Shown in pieces: positions 13,103 through 24,436 of a stretch of DNA of 64,000 nucleotides; positions within the stretch are counted from its first letter, which is position 1; every line of letters starts with the position of its first letter. The stretch covers positions 1,364,001 through 1,428,000 of the forward strand of contig JAACJK010000002.1 of assembly GCA_013368325.1 (NCBI GenBank), in the 5' to 3' direction. The stretch comes from Ephemerocybe angulata (taxonomy: Eukaryota > Basidiomycota > Agaricomycetes > Agaricales > Psathyrellaceae). The position numbers were made by a program, and so were the translations under genes. The notes under the pieces were generated by a model. It searched no databases. It saw only the letters and a list, made by a program, of their open reading frames with translations, and had not been told where the DNA came from.

Positions 13103-14675
13103 TATGTGTCTCGTTCGTCTTTCGCTTCGTCTTTCGTAGCTGCCTTACTGCGTCTGTTGTTCGGAGGTGTTTTCGCTCCTCCTTCTCCGTTTCTCTTTAG
13201 TATTTCTGATTCTGTTTTCGCTTTTTCTTGGTTGGATGTGGATTGTAGTATACTGAAAATCTGTACATTTGGCTCGTGTTGAGTATCGTAATCATACAGT
13301 CTGGAATCTCTATCTCTTTCGTCGTTTATTATCCCCCGTCTGTGTAAGGTGAACGAACCGAAGCGCCGAGTTCAATGATTCGTTTGGTAATAATACCTGC
13401 TGAGATGTGTCTCTTTCGTCTTTCGTCTTTCGTCTTTCGTCTTTCGTCTTTCGTCTCTGCTTTGCCACTTACTGTCTCGTTTCCCTTTCCCTTTCGTTCG
13501 AGCGTGTCCGATGTTGGACGCTTGGATTGGGGTGGAGGGTGTTGTCGCTCTTTCTTCTCTCTCTCTCTCTACTATTTTGATTTTCTTTGTTTGCTTTTCC
13601 TTGGTTGGATTATACCGAAAATGTGTACATTTGGCTCATGTTGAGTATCGTAATCATACTGTCTGGCATCTCTTTCTATTTCGTTATCTGTGACTTTGCG
13701 TGAATCGAGCCTCTGGGTTCTGTGATTTGCTCGGTAAGGCATACGTGCTTCGCTTCGAAATTCGTAATGAGCTCCGAGTCAGAAGTCGATGTCGATCTTC
13801 GAGAACATGTGTCTGTATGTTGCTCCTTGGACTTCCGTGGACTTGGCGTTGGGGTATATGTAAGGACGGAAATGCTTGGTGACTCAAATGGCGCCTTGTA
13901 CGGGGTGGTCGGCCGAGAACTTGTCCTTTTGTGAAGAAAGAATGGGTAAGTGCTATGGACGAGGACTGACTAAGGATAGTTTGGACGGACGGGGATGGAC
14001 GGCGGTGTTGTGTTACGAGACATGGTAAGGTTTGCTTGAGAACCGAAGAGGCTTGATTCCTGGGGGATTATGAAGATGGTGTTTGGAAGGTGGATTGGGG
14101 GTTTGTCGGGAAGATGGGTTGGATGGAAGTAGGCTTGGTGGAAAGTATTGAGTTCTCCGGCATGCCCTGATAACAGGCGATTAACACCTCCCAGTCCTAA
14201 TCCAAACCCGTAAAGCCCTACCATCCTACGTCATGAGTGGATTGGGTGGGCTGGGATTGGGTAGCTCGATGGTATTTGGGCATCTATCTGTCTATCATTT
14301 CTGTTCGTGGGGTGTGGCGGTAGTGTACGTTGGGTGTACGTTGAATGGGGCGAAGGGTGGGGTTCAGTGCGATGTCGTCGGGAACTTTAAAGTGGGCGTC
14401 TATCATTCTGGTCGAGACGGCGAAGACTCAGCTAGGGGTGCAGCGTGCTCCAGCGCGTGTTCAGAGGAAGCAATTTGCATACTGTTCGCCACTGAGGTAA
14501 TGGCATGTATGTACTATTGATGTAGTCAAATTACAATATACCGTACGACTAGCCTCAAGAATCTGGGTTGAACCTAAAGTGAACCTAAAGAACACAACCA
14601 CCTTACGCCGAGTGCTTTCCGGGGTCGAGCAACACTTTATCAGTGGATGCGTGCAGCTGTCCTACCATGCCATCG
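13103..14675. other. Intergenic: TCGTCTT array and half of an inverted duplication
   Basis: This is the 3' region of the MADS gene. A 7-bp tandem repeat (tttcgtc) covers about 13413-13456. The phrase tgtacatttggctc followed by atgttgagtatcgtaatcata occurs twice (near 13262 and 13625), so a roughly 360-base segment is tandemly duplicated. The stretch at about 14150-14430 is repeated in reverse orientation at about 46700-46995. Confidence 0.6.
14150..14430 (+). repeat. Segment inverted relative to 46700-46995
   Basis: Read here on the plus strand, the segment contains atgagtggattgggtgggct, ctatctgtctatcatttctg and gggaactttaaagtgggcgt. The same phrases occur on the minus strand at about 46700-46995 with scattered substitutions. 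Each copy lies downstream of a BTB gene (BTB1 here, BTB3 there), so the duplicated unit probably once included both. The shared short frames give similar peptides, but I have no evidence that they are expressed. Confidence 0.7.
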
Positions 14676-15627
14676 CTACGACATATCAGCAGGTCCGTAC
14701 GGTCTCTCGGCTTCTACCATCTCGTCGATCTCATCCTTAAAATTCTCCCGGACCAGCGCGTCAGCGTCCGTCACTGTACCTCTCCCTGTATTTCTCCTAC
14801 AATTGTAACAATATACCGTGGATGCGTTGCACTCGAGTTTGAGTCGGGCGATGCGAAATGCGGTGCGTAGGCCAACTGAAGCTTCCAGCTCGTCGGGGGA
14901 GAGCTTTGGGTTGTCGTTGACGAGGTTTGTGAGACCTTCAATTAACCAGTCGGAGACCCAATGCGCGCGTGCTAGGGCAATCTTCTCGACGGGGGTTAGA
15001 GAGTAATACCCTGAGAGCTGAGTTATCGCGTATCGGCGAACCTGTGAAGACGGCCAGGTGCTGCTGAGTGTTGTTTTGTGTTGTATAGAGCAGGACAATC
15101 GTACCTCATGCATCTCCCACCTTGTTGATAACTTCAAAACACTTGTGAGCTCGGTTTGATCCAAGGCCTGGCGTCTCGTCAACGTGAACATGCTGCAACA
15201 CCGGGTGATCAGCGTTTGGACACATGCCCATGACCGTGATGACGGAAGTAAAGCCGACGTACGAAGGATATAGAACGCCCAGGAGTGCCTTGAAGTCTTT
15301 CTCTTCGTAGCCTTCCAGAACGATCGGGTTCTCGTCACTCTCGCCCTCGACACTCACGTTTCCATTCTCTGATGGGGAGGGAACCCCGAACATGCCAGCA
15401 AACACCTCCGATTGCGCGATGAACTGGCCTCGAGGGACCCTGAAGAGACCATCTCCCACCTGCGATTTCGCCTTCAGCGATGGCGGGATGAGATAAGATG
15501 AAGGGGTATACGCGACCTTGAAGACGACATTGCTCCAGTAGTACTCCTCTACTCGGTGAGGTGCCGCTGGTGAATCCGGAGGCATGATCTGTTCAGCCAC
15601 TGTGCGTAGGATGGTGTCAAGAGCCAT
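14676..15627 (-). CDS. BTB/POZ domain protein (copy 1)
   Basis: Four exons on the minus strand. Exon 1 (15627-15517) encodes MALDTILRTVAEQ through YYWSNVVFK; the next encodes LFRVPRGQFIAQSEVFAGMF, the start of a fungal BTB/POZ fold. Later exons give VLKLSTRWEM, then a C-terminal region with LTPVEKIALARAHWVSDWLI, a Cys pair (CYNC) and an acidic end. BTB domains dimerise or serve as cullin-3 adaptors; this fungal BTB family is large and mostly uncharacterised. The first intron has the unusual donor GTCGCG, shared with two paralogues at 25392 and 44915. The ATG was chosen by alignment with them; an in-frame upstream ATG exists. The frame is intact. Confidence 0.8.
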
Positions 15628-16695
15628 TGTGGTGGTTGGTGACGAAGGCGAAGATGCTATGGCTGATATGGCTCTCATCCTTATCGATTTGGAAGAAGTC
15701 ACGGGTCTGGTCTCGTGCCCATTGTAGGCGCCGCTTTGGGCGCTTAATTCAGTTCGAGTCCCGAGTGTGAGGGACCACCACCATCGGTATCGTCATTTCG
15801 GTGATTCAGTGCGGTAAACCTTAATACTTTGATGGAATGACCAAAATATCAATATCGGGTCAGTTGATTGTGTGCCCACTGCCAAGCACCAATCTGGTTA
15901 CAGGATGTGCCTCCTCCTTGGCAGTCGACGATGTCACAACGGCCGCATGGTGCGCTACCACGATATATAGAAGCCCAGCTCAATAAAACCAGTCTCTGTT
16001 GGTGCGGATGTTGTGTCGCACTTCGAACAGACTTTCTTGGCAGACGTCGAGCCCCACTCGAAGTTCCAGCTGAGGACTCGGGTTGTGTCATTGACTCCCT
16101 GAAAGTGGCACCTAGGACTATACACTAGCGACTAGACCTATTCACAGTTTACGATTTCTCAGCTCCTTAGATGTGGTAGCATACATCAAGTCAGCAATAC
16201 ATCCTCGTTCGCAAAGCTCAGATATCACAAGTCTGCGTCAGAAATGAAGGAGCAATATGCATTGACCTCTTCCCACAGAGCGGAAAGGTCGCGGAGCGCA
16301 CCTAATTTATCTCCCACATTCTCAGTACGCAGTGGTGATGGAGTAATAATAACACGACAGTAAGAAGACGGAAGAGAATAAATGCCACCACTATGACGAG
16401 GTACGCTGGGTAAAGGAACTTTGAAATCGGCCTGCAATATCCCAACAATCCGGATATATAGGGCCATACCAGCATCTGATAGCATAGAGGTAGCGACCAG
16501 TTTCAGTATGAGCCAGTGGAAAATCCAGGTGTTTGTTGAGAGGATTTAGGAAATATAGGAAGTCCCGTGATTAGGCGCCTCGGCGCTAATACTCTGTGAG
16601 TGTGATTGTTTGGGCCAAGCAGCCGCAAATACGGAGCTTCATAATGCCCCGCCACTTCTCAACGTCGTTCTTTACCCCTTACAGTCATCTTCGAC
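15628..16695. other. Divergent intergenic region between BTB1 and the F-box gene
   Basis: This stretch separates two divergently transcribed genes and probably holds both promoters. No open frame here has a recognisable domain. I see no TATA box, tRNA or repeat that I can support. Confidence 0.5.
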
Positions 16696-18263
16696 ATGAC
16701 TGGATCAACATCCACTATGCCCGACCTCCCATCGGAACTCATAGAACTCATCGTTGACCACTTGCACGCCCCATCTAAGGACGCGTGGAATCTCCAGGAT
16801 GAAAGCCTCAATTCACTGTGCCTCACCGCGAGACAGTTCGTGCCACATTGCCAGAAGCTCATTTTTGCGAGGATATGCTTACAACGGGGCACGATCTACG
16901 ACACGCAGTACTACGATCCTACTGAAGGGCTAGACTACACTGCGCTGTTCAGTGACCTGATCGAAAACAGGCCTGATCTCGGGAAATACGTCAAGCATCT
17001 TATCTATCGCCTTCCCCTAGATATTCCGCAAGGCGACGATGCCAACGTGATAGTTGCGCTGGAGAGCATGCCAAATGTTGTCGAATTTCGGCTGGTTCTG
17101 GATGATTACAGCCCGTTTGGTCCGTCGACCTTGGCCATGAGCACAGGGTTCGGCTCGCCGAAGGAGCTTCTCACCACCCGGCACTTCAGGCGCTTCCCGA
17201 AGCATGCCTATGCGATCAAGTCCATTATCCAAAGCGAGAAGCTCACGAGCCTCACCCTGCGCAACGTGTGCTTCCCGGCCGGGACGATCCCCAAGTCAAC
17301 AAAGTTGACCCAGCTCAATCTTCAGTCCGCCCAATGTCATACTCGCAGGGAAGCGTTGTAAGTCGTCTAGTTGATACCAGTGTAATTCGTATTCACTCAA
17401 GTATATCTTATAGGTACGGTTCTGAACAGGTACCAGTCGAGGGCTCCAATGCAGTTTACCTTACCTCATTCAAATGCACTGGGAGCGCGTCTCTCTCTGG
17501 GCTAAAGTCTATCCTGGATCCCGAGCCCATCACAGTGCTAGATATAGATGCACCGACAAGCGTTGTGCCGATTACCTGCCACTTTCCGTTTCAATTCTCC
17601 CGCTTGGAGACCCTGGCTCTCGTCATTAGCACTCATCCTGCGTTCAGCCGCGGCACGTATGGAGTCGACAAGTTAATGCTTTCCCAGACCGAGTCACTGC
17701 AGCAGCTCCATCTCGAGTCGGTCGACGCATATGCACTGGAGAGTCTCATCCACGAAGAATATACAAGGTCACCTCTGAGGAGCTTACACCCCGGGTCGTA
17801 CGCCACCCTCGCGCGGCTCACCCTCAGCAGCAAAGTGCTTGTGTATTACGGAATTACCACAATTCTGGATCCGTACAACGGGTTTTTTGCTGACGACGCC
17901 ATCTTGAATCTTGCTGTGCTTGAAGAGTTCATAGTCGAGGTCTGGATTAGCAGCCCTCAGCTGCAGATGGTTGACCCTTTAGAGTGTGGTGGTTATCGGT
18001 GGGATCAGGTGGACGAGGTTGTTGGATCTCAAGGAGTGGCAGAGGGGAGGCTCAAGAGCCTGCGACAGGTTGCGGTGACGATCGGTGTTGAAAATGTCGA
18101 CCACGATGCTCACGCGAAAGGGTGGTTGGACTACGCCAACATCCTCATATTCAAGTTTGCTTTTGGTCGATTGAAGCAAATGAATGAGGACAAGGTTCTT
18201 GACCTTGTCCTCAGTACGGATGTGCGTGGAAGTAGATCTGGCAATGACGCAGAAGGAGAATAA
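16696..18263 (+). CDS. F-box-like protein with leucine-rich tail
   Basis: Two exons (16696-17357 and 17414-18263) joined by a 56-base intron give about 503 residues. The N-terminus, MPDLPSELIELIVDHL after a short lead, is a typical basidiomycete F-box start (LP.E...I..HL) and continues with a weakly conserved CLTARQFVPHCQKLIFARIC helix pair. Irregular leucine-rich stretches follow (SEKLTSLTLRNVC, STKLTQLNLQSAQ), as in fungal F-box/LRR proteins. F-box proteins usually link a target to the SCF ubiquitin ligase through Skp1; many expanded fungal members have no known target. The frame is open throughout. The ATG could also be the downstream Met (MPDLP). Confidence 0.8.
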
Positions 18264-18451
18264 GTTGAAGGTGGCAGTTACGAATGAAGAAATGGGGACT
18301 TGAGAAGGAGGGTACAAGGGGGAGGATCTACACCTGGTATAGAGAGCAGTTTCTCATAGTATACATGATGTACAGCACTCACAAACCGAGCACATCCTAC
18401 ACAGACCCTGCTACGATAGCCTAATCCCATCCCCAATCCATTACTAGGTTT

Positions 18452-19330
18452 TTAGTTCGTTTTGTATCTTCTTCGCGTAAATAGAAATGTAACCATTGCG
18501 GAAAGAATTGATGCAATAAGAATAGCGCCTATGAGGGAGCCCGCCAGTTGCGCCTTGGTGATATCCGTGTGACTTCCAACCGCTCGACTCTGCGAAGTCG
18601 ATGTCGAATCGAGGTTCTGTGACGTGTCTGTCGATACCTCCTTCCATACAACCGTCGAGGAGGGAGGCAGTGCCGGTATGTCAGATGCTACAAGGATTTT
18701 CTTGGGTGTCGGGTCGCTTGTCTGTGCCCAGATTGATGTTTTGAACCGGTCATCTAGCACCTTCGCCGCTTTCCAGTCTCGATCATCGTACTCTGGCTGC
18801 TCCCAGCCCTCCCCAAAGAGCTTATTTCCCAACCATGTCTGATCCATCCCCGTCTGAAAGATCTGCGATGACCCGTCGTTATATTTGATCCTGACCGCAG
18901 CCCGGAATCCCGCATAGCTGGAAGGCGCGCCCGTATCGCCCAGTTTGTTGATCGCTCTGAGTGCGTACAGGGTGCGAGCGCCAGAGATAGGGACCGTGAA
19001 GGCGAATGCCTCTTGCCAGCTGTCTGTGGCATTCACTGCATGAAGGAGGATGCCATTGACATATAGGGCGAAGTAGTTGTCGACTGTGAGGACGATGGTG
19101 GTACTGACAGGGATCTTCGAGATGTCGTTGTTGATGAAGGTTTTGCGGAATGCGCGCTGCTCATTCCCGGGAGCGTTGGGCCCGTTATTGACGTAGTTCT
19201 CCTCTTCAACCCATACCCACGAGCTATTTCTTGAAAACACGTCGAGTATGTCTCCCGAGGAGAGGTCCTTGGATGTCAGATTCTCTTCAGAGAGTGAGTA
19301 GGACAAGTGGTAGGCCATGAGCGCTATCAT
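18452..19330 (-). CDS. Lectin-like (galactose-binding-type) membrane-anchored protein
   Basis: An uninterrupted frame of 292 residues. The middle contains RAFRKTFINND, VSTTIVLTVDNYFALYVNGI, LYALRAINKLG, FRAAVRIKYNDGSSQIFQTG and GWEQPEYDDRDWKAAKVLDD, a pattern of fungal beta-sandwich proteins resembling galactose-binding folds. A Ser/Thr-rich linker follows, then one membrane helix (about residues 262-284, LAGSLIGAILIASILSAMVT) and the basic tail TRRRYKTN, suggesting a surface protein with a large outer domain. The start, MIALMAYHLSYSLSEEN, is not a good signal peptide, so an upstream exon is probably missing. The fold is inferred from pattern and the ligand is unknown. A broken paralogue follows at 19799-20236. 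Confidence 0.6.
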   Translation of the reverse strand: MIALMAYHLSYSLSEENLTSKDLSSGDILDVFSRNSSWVWVEEENYVNNGPNAPGNEQRAFRKTFINNDISKIPVSTTIVLTVDNYFALYVNGILLHAVNATDSWQEAFAFTVPISGARTLYALRAINKLGDTGAPSSYAGFRAAVRIKYNDGSSQIFQTGMDQTWLGNKLFGEGWEQPEYDDRDWKAAKVLDDRFKTSIWAQTSDPTPKKILVASDIPALPPSSTVVWKEVSTDTSQNLDSTSTSQSRAVGSHTDITKAQLAGSLIGAILIASILSAMVTFLFTRRRYKTN

Positions 19331-19798
19331 TCATGTCAGAAGTCTCAGAACTAGCGCTTTAGCTAAGAAGTCACCTAGGTACCCACAATGTAGCTTCAAG
19401 CTTCAGGAATGGAAGAGTATAAACGAATTGAACGAAAATACGGTTATGAGTGTGCTATGAGGGGCGGAAGAATAGGTGGAAATGGTATTCATCACGATTC
19501 ATATCACTTGTGCAACCTGAGTGAGGTGGGTGGGAGTCATCGTCATGGCAAAATGTGATGAAAATGTCGAGACGGCGAATTGGGGTGTACGTATCTATCA
19601 TCTATCAACCAGGATTGCATCTGCACTTAAGTACAGTTACAAGTACAAGATGGAACCACCTTCAATGATGTTCTCCCGTAATGCGTGAACTTGGCACTGC
19701 AGCGAGGTATAGTCAGAGTCGCAATTTATTTATATTGTCATCCCAGGACTAGTATGATAATGGCCATTGTAGGCGTATTGAATGAGTTCAGGGCGGCA
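19331..19798. other. Intergenic between lectin-like gene and its broken paralogue
   Basis: It should hold the promoter and perhaps a missing first exon of the lectin-like gene. I could not identify a convincing signal-peptide exon or any repeat here. Confidence 0.4.
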
Positions 19799-20236
19799 TC
19801 AGGTCTGGCCACCTTCTGATACTTCCGCTTTGTGAAGGAAAGTGACGAGCGCAGAGATGATAGAAGCAACGACAACGGCACCAATTATTCTAGAACCCGG
19901 GCTAGATGTCGCTGCTTGGGATATTGTCGATGTTCCCTTCCACTCGACCGTACTGGGGAGGGGATCGCTGTCGCTACACGAACAGTCTTGGGGATGAGGT
20001 CAATAGGCTGCACCCAGACAGCGGTCTTGAACTCGTCATCTAGGATTTTGGCGGCCTTCCATTCCCTGTCGTCGTAGTCGGGTTGCTCCCATCCTTCTCC
20101 GAAAAGCTTGCTCGCTACCCACGACTGATCCTTTCCAGTGTAGAATGGCTGCGATGAGGTGTCCGAAATCTGACCTTAGCTCGCTGGACCACCATCCTTG
20201 CCGAGGTTGTTGATGGCTCTGATCGCGTAGACCACC
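19799..20236 (-). pseudogene. Truncated, frameshifted paralogue of the lectin-like gene
   Basis: On the minus strand the frames read LFGEGWEQPDYDDREWKAAK, then ILDDEFKTAVWVQPIDLIPK, then after a shift of frame STVEWKGTSTISQAATSSPG and the membrane helix IIGAVVVASIISALVTFLHK. All match the gene at 18452-19330. The frame breaks in a C-rich run near the VATAIPSP segment, and a stop lies before the first conserved block. Its 5' part is missing: homology ends at about 20236, where the GLTP segmental duplication begins. Confidence 0.75.
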
Positions 20237-20328
20237 CAAACTACGAATCCCGACAGTCCACACTAGGGCATACTTACATTCCAAAAAATGGGCTGGCTCG
20301 GCATTCAGAGAGGGGACTGTGAGAGATA

Positions 20329-20349
20329 ATTATGTAATACGATGACGTA
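20329..20349 (+). promoter_or_regulatory. Conserved upstream motif of GLTP copy 1
   Basis: ATTATGTAAT followed closely by TGACGTA (a CRE-like core) lies about 150 bases before the ATG. The same arrangement is kept at 27061-27081 before GLTP copy 2 while neighbouring bases differ. It could bind a bZIP factor; that is inference from motif shape. Confidence 0.35.
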
Positions 20350-20490
20350 CTTACCCCTATTTGCATCGATTGTCGGCCGCAGTCTTGGGCGTGTTCTCTA
20401 CTTCCATCATCATCCTTGACCGAGTTTACAGTCGACAACTCTCTTTCTCAGGGACCACGCGACCAACACAATATCTTGGCTAACCATCAG

Positions 20491-21566
20491 ATGTCCGTAA
20501 AACCGCATTTTGAGACTGTGAAGGTCCGTTATACCGGCTGAGCACAAGGCCCAGGATGCCTGTTGCGCATGGGCGCGCGTATTCCCCCTATCTGCATGCT
20601 AACAGCACCAAAACTTATATTCTTAGTCCTTTGCCGATGTCCCAATTACCGACAACAGCATCGAAACGTACTCCTTTCTGGAGGCGTCAGATGGCCTCGT
20701 AGAAATGTTCGGTGAGTTCAAACGTATCATACTAGGATAGGGTGGACTATGCGGTTATCCAAGCCAGCGAGAATTCCTCAAAGGATCTTTAGGGCATTCA
20801 CAGTGGTGCCCGTCCCATCCTAAGATCTCGTGGCTGATTATTCTTCACTTCTAGATCTCTTCGGTTCTGGCGTCTTTGGCTTCGTACAATCAGACCTCCG
20901 GAGCAATATAAACGTTTGAAGCATATGATTCCCTAGCAGAAGAATACGAGCTGACGTTCGCGATATTCCCGATATAGGGAGTACGTGGGCGGTACGAAGC
21001 GCGGAAAGACAGCTCGGGAACTTTGGAGGCCTTGGTCTCCTCTGAATTCCAGGAGGAAGGATCCTCTCGATACGCAACAGCTTGTCTGGTTCGACTAACC
21101 CGGTGAGTAGGCAAGGGTTACTTCGCTCGTTATTTTGCTTTCTCACCTTAACTCCCTACTGTACTTCCAAACGCGTGCACTGACCACTTTCTTTGCGATA
21201 CTTTCAGAGGGTTGGCGCTCACCTATAAAGCGCTGCAACATATGCAAAGTGACAGGTCGTTGAGCCTGCACGTATGTTTTAAGCGTTCGTATGATGAAGT
21301 ACTCCGTCATCACCACTCGTTTGTTATCCGCTCTGTCGTTTCCGTAAGTGGTCTGAGGCTCTGTTTTATAAGTTTGCTTACCTTATGATCCATCTCAGGT
21401 CGCAATCCGGGCTGTACCCTACCGCCGTGACTTCTATGAGCGCTTGGGACAAGGCGCATCGGCGGAGAAGCTGGACGAAGACCTAGCCAAGTGGCTTGCA
21501 GGACTCGATATCATTGTTCGTCGAATTACCGAGTTCCTTGAGCAAGGAGGATATGGGAGGGTCTGA
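20491..21566 (+). CDS. Glycolipid transfer protein (GLTP) family, copy 1
   Basis: Six exons give about 202 residues, close to human GLTP (209). They read MSVKPHFETVK, SFADVPITDNSIETYSFLEA, FGFVQSDLRSNIN, GVRGRYEARKDSSGTLEALV, RGLALTYKALQHM with SYDEVLRHHHSFVIRS, and a last exon ending LDIIVRRITEFLEQGGYGRV. GLTPs are soluble two-layer helical proteins that move glycolipids between membranes. The Asp and Asn of the head-group site (SDLRSNI) and the later His (HHHSF) are present. The sugar-stacking Trp of human GLTP aligns with Arg (LVRLTRGL). All six exons are open. Intron 3 has a weak donor, GTTTGA. The gene lies in a duplicated segment. Confidence 0.85.
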
Positions 21567-23515
21567 TAGGCCGGCGCTGAGAACGATAGATGCGTAACCT
21601 TGGATATTTCCCCTTTATATTTGTCGATTATACGGACGAAGGTGTTCACGTTCCTGGACCTCTTTTCTCATCAAATATTCTTTCGAGTGAGATAGATGAC
21701 CATTCTCCGCGACTGTCTGCTCAACTACGTTCTTCCACACAGAGCCACGAGGGAAACTAGAATTGGTTCACGCTACTATTCACCTCTAAGCAATGACAAG
21801 CATGGCATTAGCACACTGCGCCATACACGCGCGCGATAGCTGCTTGATACCATTGATTCCCATGCGCTCTTTCCCGACGCACATTCACCCACCTTGTACA
21901 CTGTCGATACCTACTTACATATTCGTCAACTCACAGGATACATCTCACACCCAGAACGTCGACAATTCAAGGTTCCTCCGGGACGCAGGTCGGTGGGACT
22001 TGTGCACCAGGAAACGCGATAACGCGCTTGGGCTGGGGCGCTTAACGTCCGGTCGACAAATTTAGGAAGAAATGTTACGGATTAATGCGCTCACACTGAC
22101 TGAGGAGTGCGACAATAGATCAAAAATCACATATGATTTAATTACTTAACCAGTCCAGCTGTACAAGACCGCTCCAGGTACGCGCCGAGCTCCTCATCAT
22201 CCTCCGACACCTGTTGATATCCCTCGTATAATCCCTGTCAGCAAACCTCTGTGGCCCCGCGAAAGCATGCGTCACCTGGGCCGAGGCTTCCGACGCGGTG
22301 CACAAGATAAAGGCTGGCTGCGAGAGCTATACGAACAACTTGAACAGGGCAGGAGGAACATATATACCACCTCAACGAAAAGCTCCGCGTTGAGCTGTTC
22401 CATTTCTGCGTAGCATTCCATATTTTGTACAACATATTGGGGGTCATGTTATAAAACCAGGGACATGGTGGCATGAGCTCTTCGACCACTGTGTCGTGCG
22501 AGAGCCGGCTGAGAGTGATTGGTCGGGACTGTGTACTGTGTTTTCATCGGCGCCCTGCGCTTGAACCCTCGGCAGTGTGGCTCCCCAAGGGTGGACAATT
22601 CGACGGCTTGCCGGACCTTTCAGTCGCCATGGGTCCTGCAACTGTTCCAGGTTGGCAGAAGCTTCTACGTGTTCTCTCCACGCGCCACCTGGGGGGCGAC
22701 ATGCCTTAAATGGCGCATACTATCTCTTCGGGGTGTCTATTGCCGTCCTTTGAAGTCTAGACTCTACACACACACACACTGGTTTTATCACCGAGCAGAG
22801 ACCATCAGTGCACTGAGGTCACCAGGCTAACCTTTCGTATCCAGAGTTGGAGGCCACGGTGAGACGCTTCCAACGGCATCTCTCTGTGCCTAAGCTTCGT
22901 ACTTATCCAGACACCATAAGTAATCCAACCCTGTACATGGGACCCACTCATTTCATAATCCGCTAAGCGATGAGAATAGGGGATACCATTATCGGCATGG
23001 CGAGATGAATCCCATTAACACAGACGTGACTATAGGTGAGTCCGAGAATATCCTTTGGATGACTAGGCGCTTAAAGGCGTCTATCGAGGTTTGTGAAAGT
23101 CCCGTATTAGCACGTGCCTATCTGTTGTACTGTACGAGTTATCGTGGATCGGAGTATAAAGTCAGGAACATAGCGCCATGAGCTTGTCGACGACTCAGCA
23201 CTATTCCTATCGCCGAGCTGAGACTAGGTTCAACTAATCCCGCTCTCACAGAATGTGAGAGGTCGAGACTAGAGCTGAGACCATCCGTGGGTTGAGGTCT
23301 TCAAGCTATCCTTTCGTATCCAGGGTTGCAGCCCATGATGAAACGCTCCCCACCGCTTATTTCCCTGCGCCGTGATTTGGGACTCGTCCGCACAGGATGA
23401 GTTAACCCCGGGGAGGGCCATGGTGCTATATAACCTATCCGCTCTTTTACATGACACCCGCTTATTCCCCAATCCTCGTTACCGTCTGCTAACTTCACTA
23501 CACGCCATCTGCAGA
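21567..23515. other. Intergenic with internal and dispersed repeats
   Basis: No gene is supported. About 90 bases at 22795-22885 recur imperfectly at 23270-23350 (gctgagaccatc; ctttcgtatccag). Parts of the region recur elsewhere: 21567-21850 at 38780-39040, 21833-21912 at 33601-33680 and 22878-23178 at 39058-39434. A short (CA)n run lies near 22765-22780. Confidence 0.6.
23427..23433 (+). promoter_or_regulatory. TATA box of SSP1
   Basis: TATATAA lies 83 bases before the ATG of the small secreted protein gene at 23516, a normal distance for a regulated fungal promoter. Confidence 0.5.
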
Positions 23516-23980
23516 ATGCGTCTCTCCTTTGCTACTCTCATCGCCTTCACCGTCTCTTTGAACACGCTGGTGTATGCCCAATACCAGGTATGAACACATT
23601 CTCGCGATATTGAACGTGATTTTAAAACGATTTGTGTGGCTCGTAGGAGGACATCTTTGAACGCGACGTAATGGACTTGTACAAAATCGGACTGGAGCAC
23701 CGTGATATACTCTCCGCAGTGAGCACACGGGAGATTGTTCGGGAGCTGGAGCGCAGGGGACCCGGGGGGAAAACGAAGCCACGCCCACCAGGGCCAGTAC
23801 CTGTGCCTCAATACGAAACCTGCACTAATTGTGGTAGTACTACGATCCCGCAAGGAATGGTACGTGTCAGGCGAATACCTATGGTGTGCGGAACCATTCA
23901 CTGATTGCATGGCATAGCTCGCTACACACCGCGCGAATTGCGGGGGGTTCACGCAGCCTCTTCATCGACGCAATCACTGA
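23516..23980 (+). CDS. Small secreted protein 1 with C-C-C-H tail (SSP1)
   Basis: Three phase-0 exons (23516-23587, 23647-23859, 23918-23980) give 115 residues. The start MRLSFATLIAFTVSLNTLVY is a clear signal peptide, cut probably after VYA. The middle contains VSTREIVRELERRGPGG, with a basic pair that could be a Kex2-type site, then a Lys/Pro-rich linker. The C-terminus has C-x2-C-x16-C-x7-H, which resembles a zinc-binding module or a disulfide knot. SSP2 (39643-40044, minus) has the same architecture: signal peptide, STRELIDEL...LERRG motif and C-x2-C...C...H tail, with matching intron positions. Retention of intron 2 would give another ending. The function is unknown; secretion is inferred from the signal peptide. 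Confidence 0.65.
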
Positions 23981-24259
23981 GTTGAGCGAGGTCGCTCGAT
24001 TCCCCATATCCTTCTGACTGCGATGCACACATTGAACTCGATGTACCAGACTTTGACGGTCCACCTCGCACTCTTTTCTGTACTTATAAGTTTGGAACTC
24101 CCTGTTCGTTGGATGTAGGATACAAGTAGTTCGTTTGTGAAGTGGCGTGCGTAGCATGCAATGGGCTGAGATAGTCATATCAGTCGGGCAAGCTCAGTTA
24201 CTGCGAAGGCATCGATACAGTTGAGGAAGCTTTGGTTCACAGAAACCTGTCTCCTTCCC

Positions 24260-24436
24260 GATTAAACGCCCAGGAGAGACCTAGACTCCGGAAAAGCGAT
24301 TAAACAAAGGACGAACCGACTGTCGATTAATCGCAGCTCGCGAGGGCAGGCACGCTGCTGCCCGCCAAAATCGTTTACTCTGATTAATCCAGGTCGGATT
24401 AACCATCAAAACGTTGATTTTTCACCCAACGATTAA
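24260..24436. promoter_or_regulatory. Cluster of six GATTAA motifs
   Basis: GATTAA starts at 24260, 24298, 24325, 24382, 24397 and 24431; three of these are part of the palindrome GATTAATC or TGATTAATC. Such TAAT cores suit homeodomain-type binding, but no gene lies close on either side (SSP1 ends 280 bases upstream and BTB2 starts 950 bases downstream). Confidence 0.25.

Larger units (their letters stand above)
20237..21720 (+). repeat. GLTP segmental duplication, copy 1
   Basis: From the phrase ctacgaatcccgacagtcc onward, this DNA matches 26937-28430 through the promoter, all exons and introns, and the 3' region of the GLTP gene. Both copies keep the same intron positions. Indels and substitutions in introns show the duplication is not very recent. 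Confidence 0.8.

Noticed and set aside
15715..15790. tRNA-like T-loop (gttcgagtcccga) upstream of BTB1
   Set aside because: No pairing T-stem, acceptor stem or anticodon arm can be built around it.
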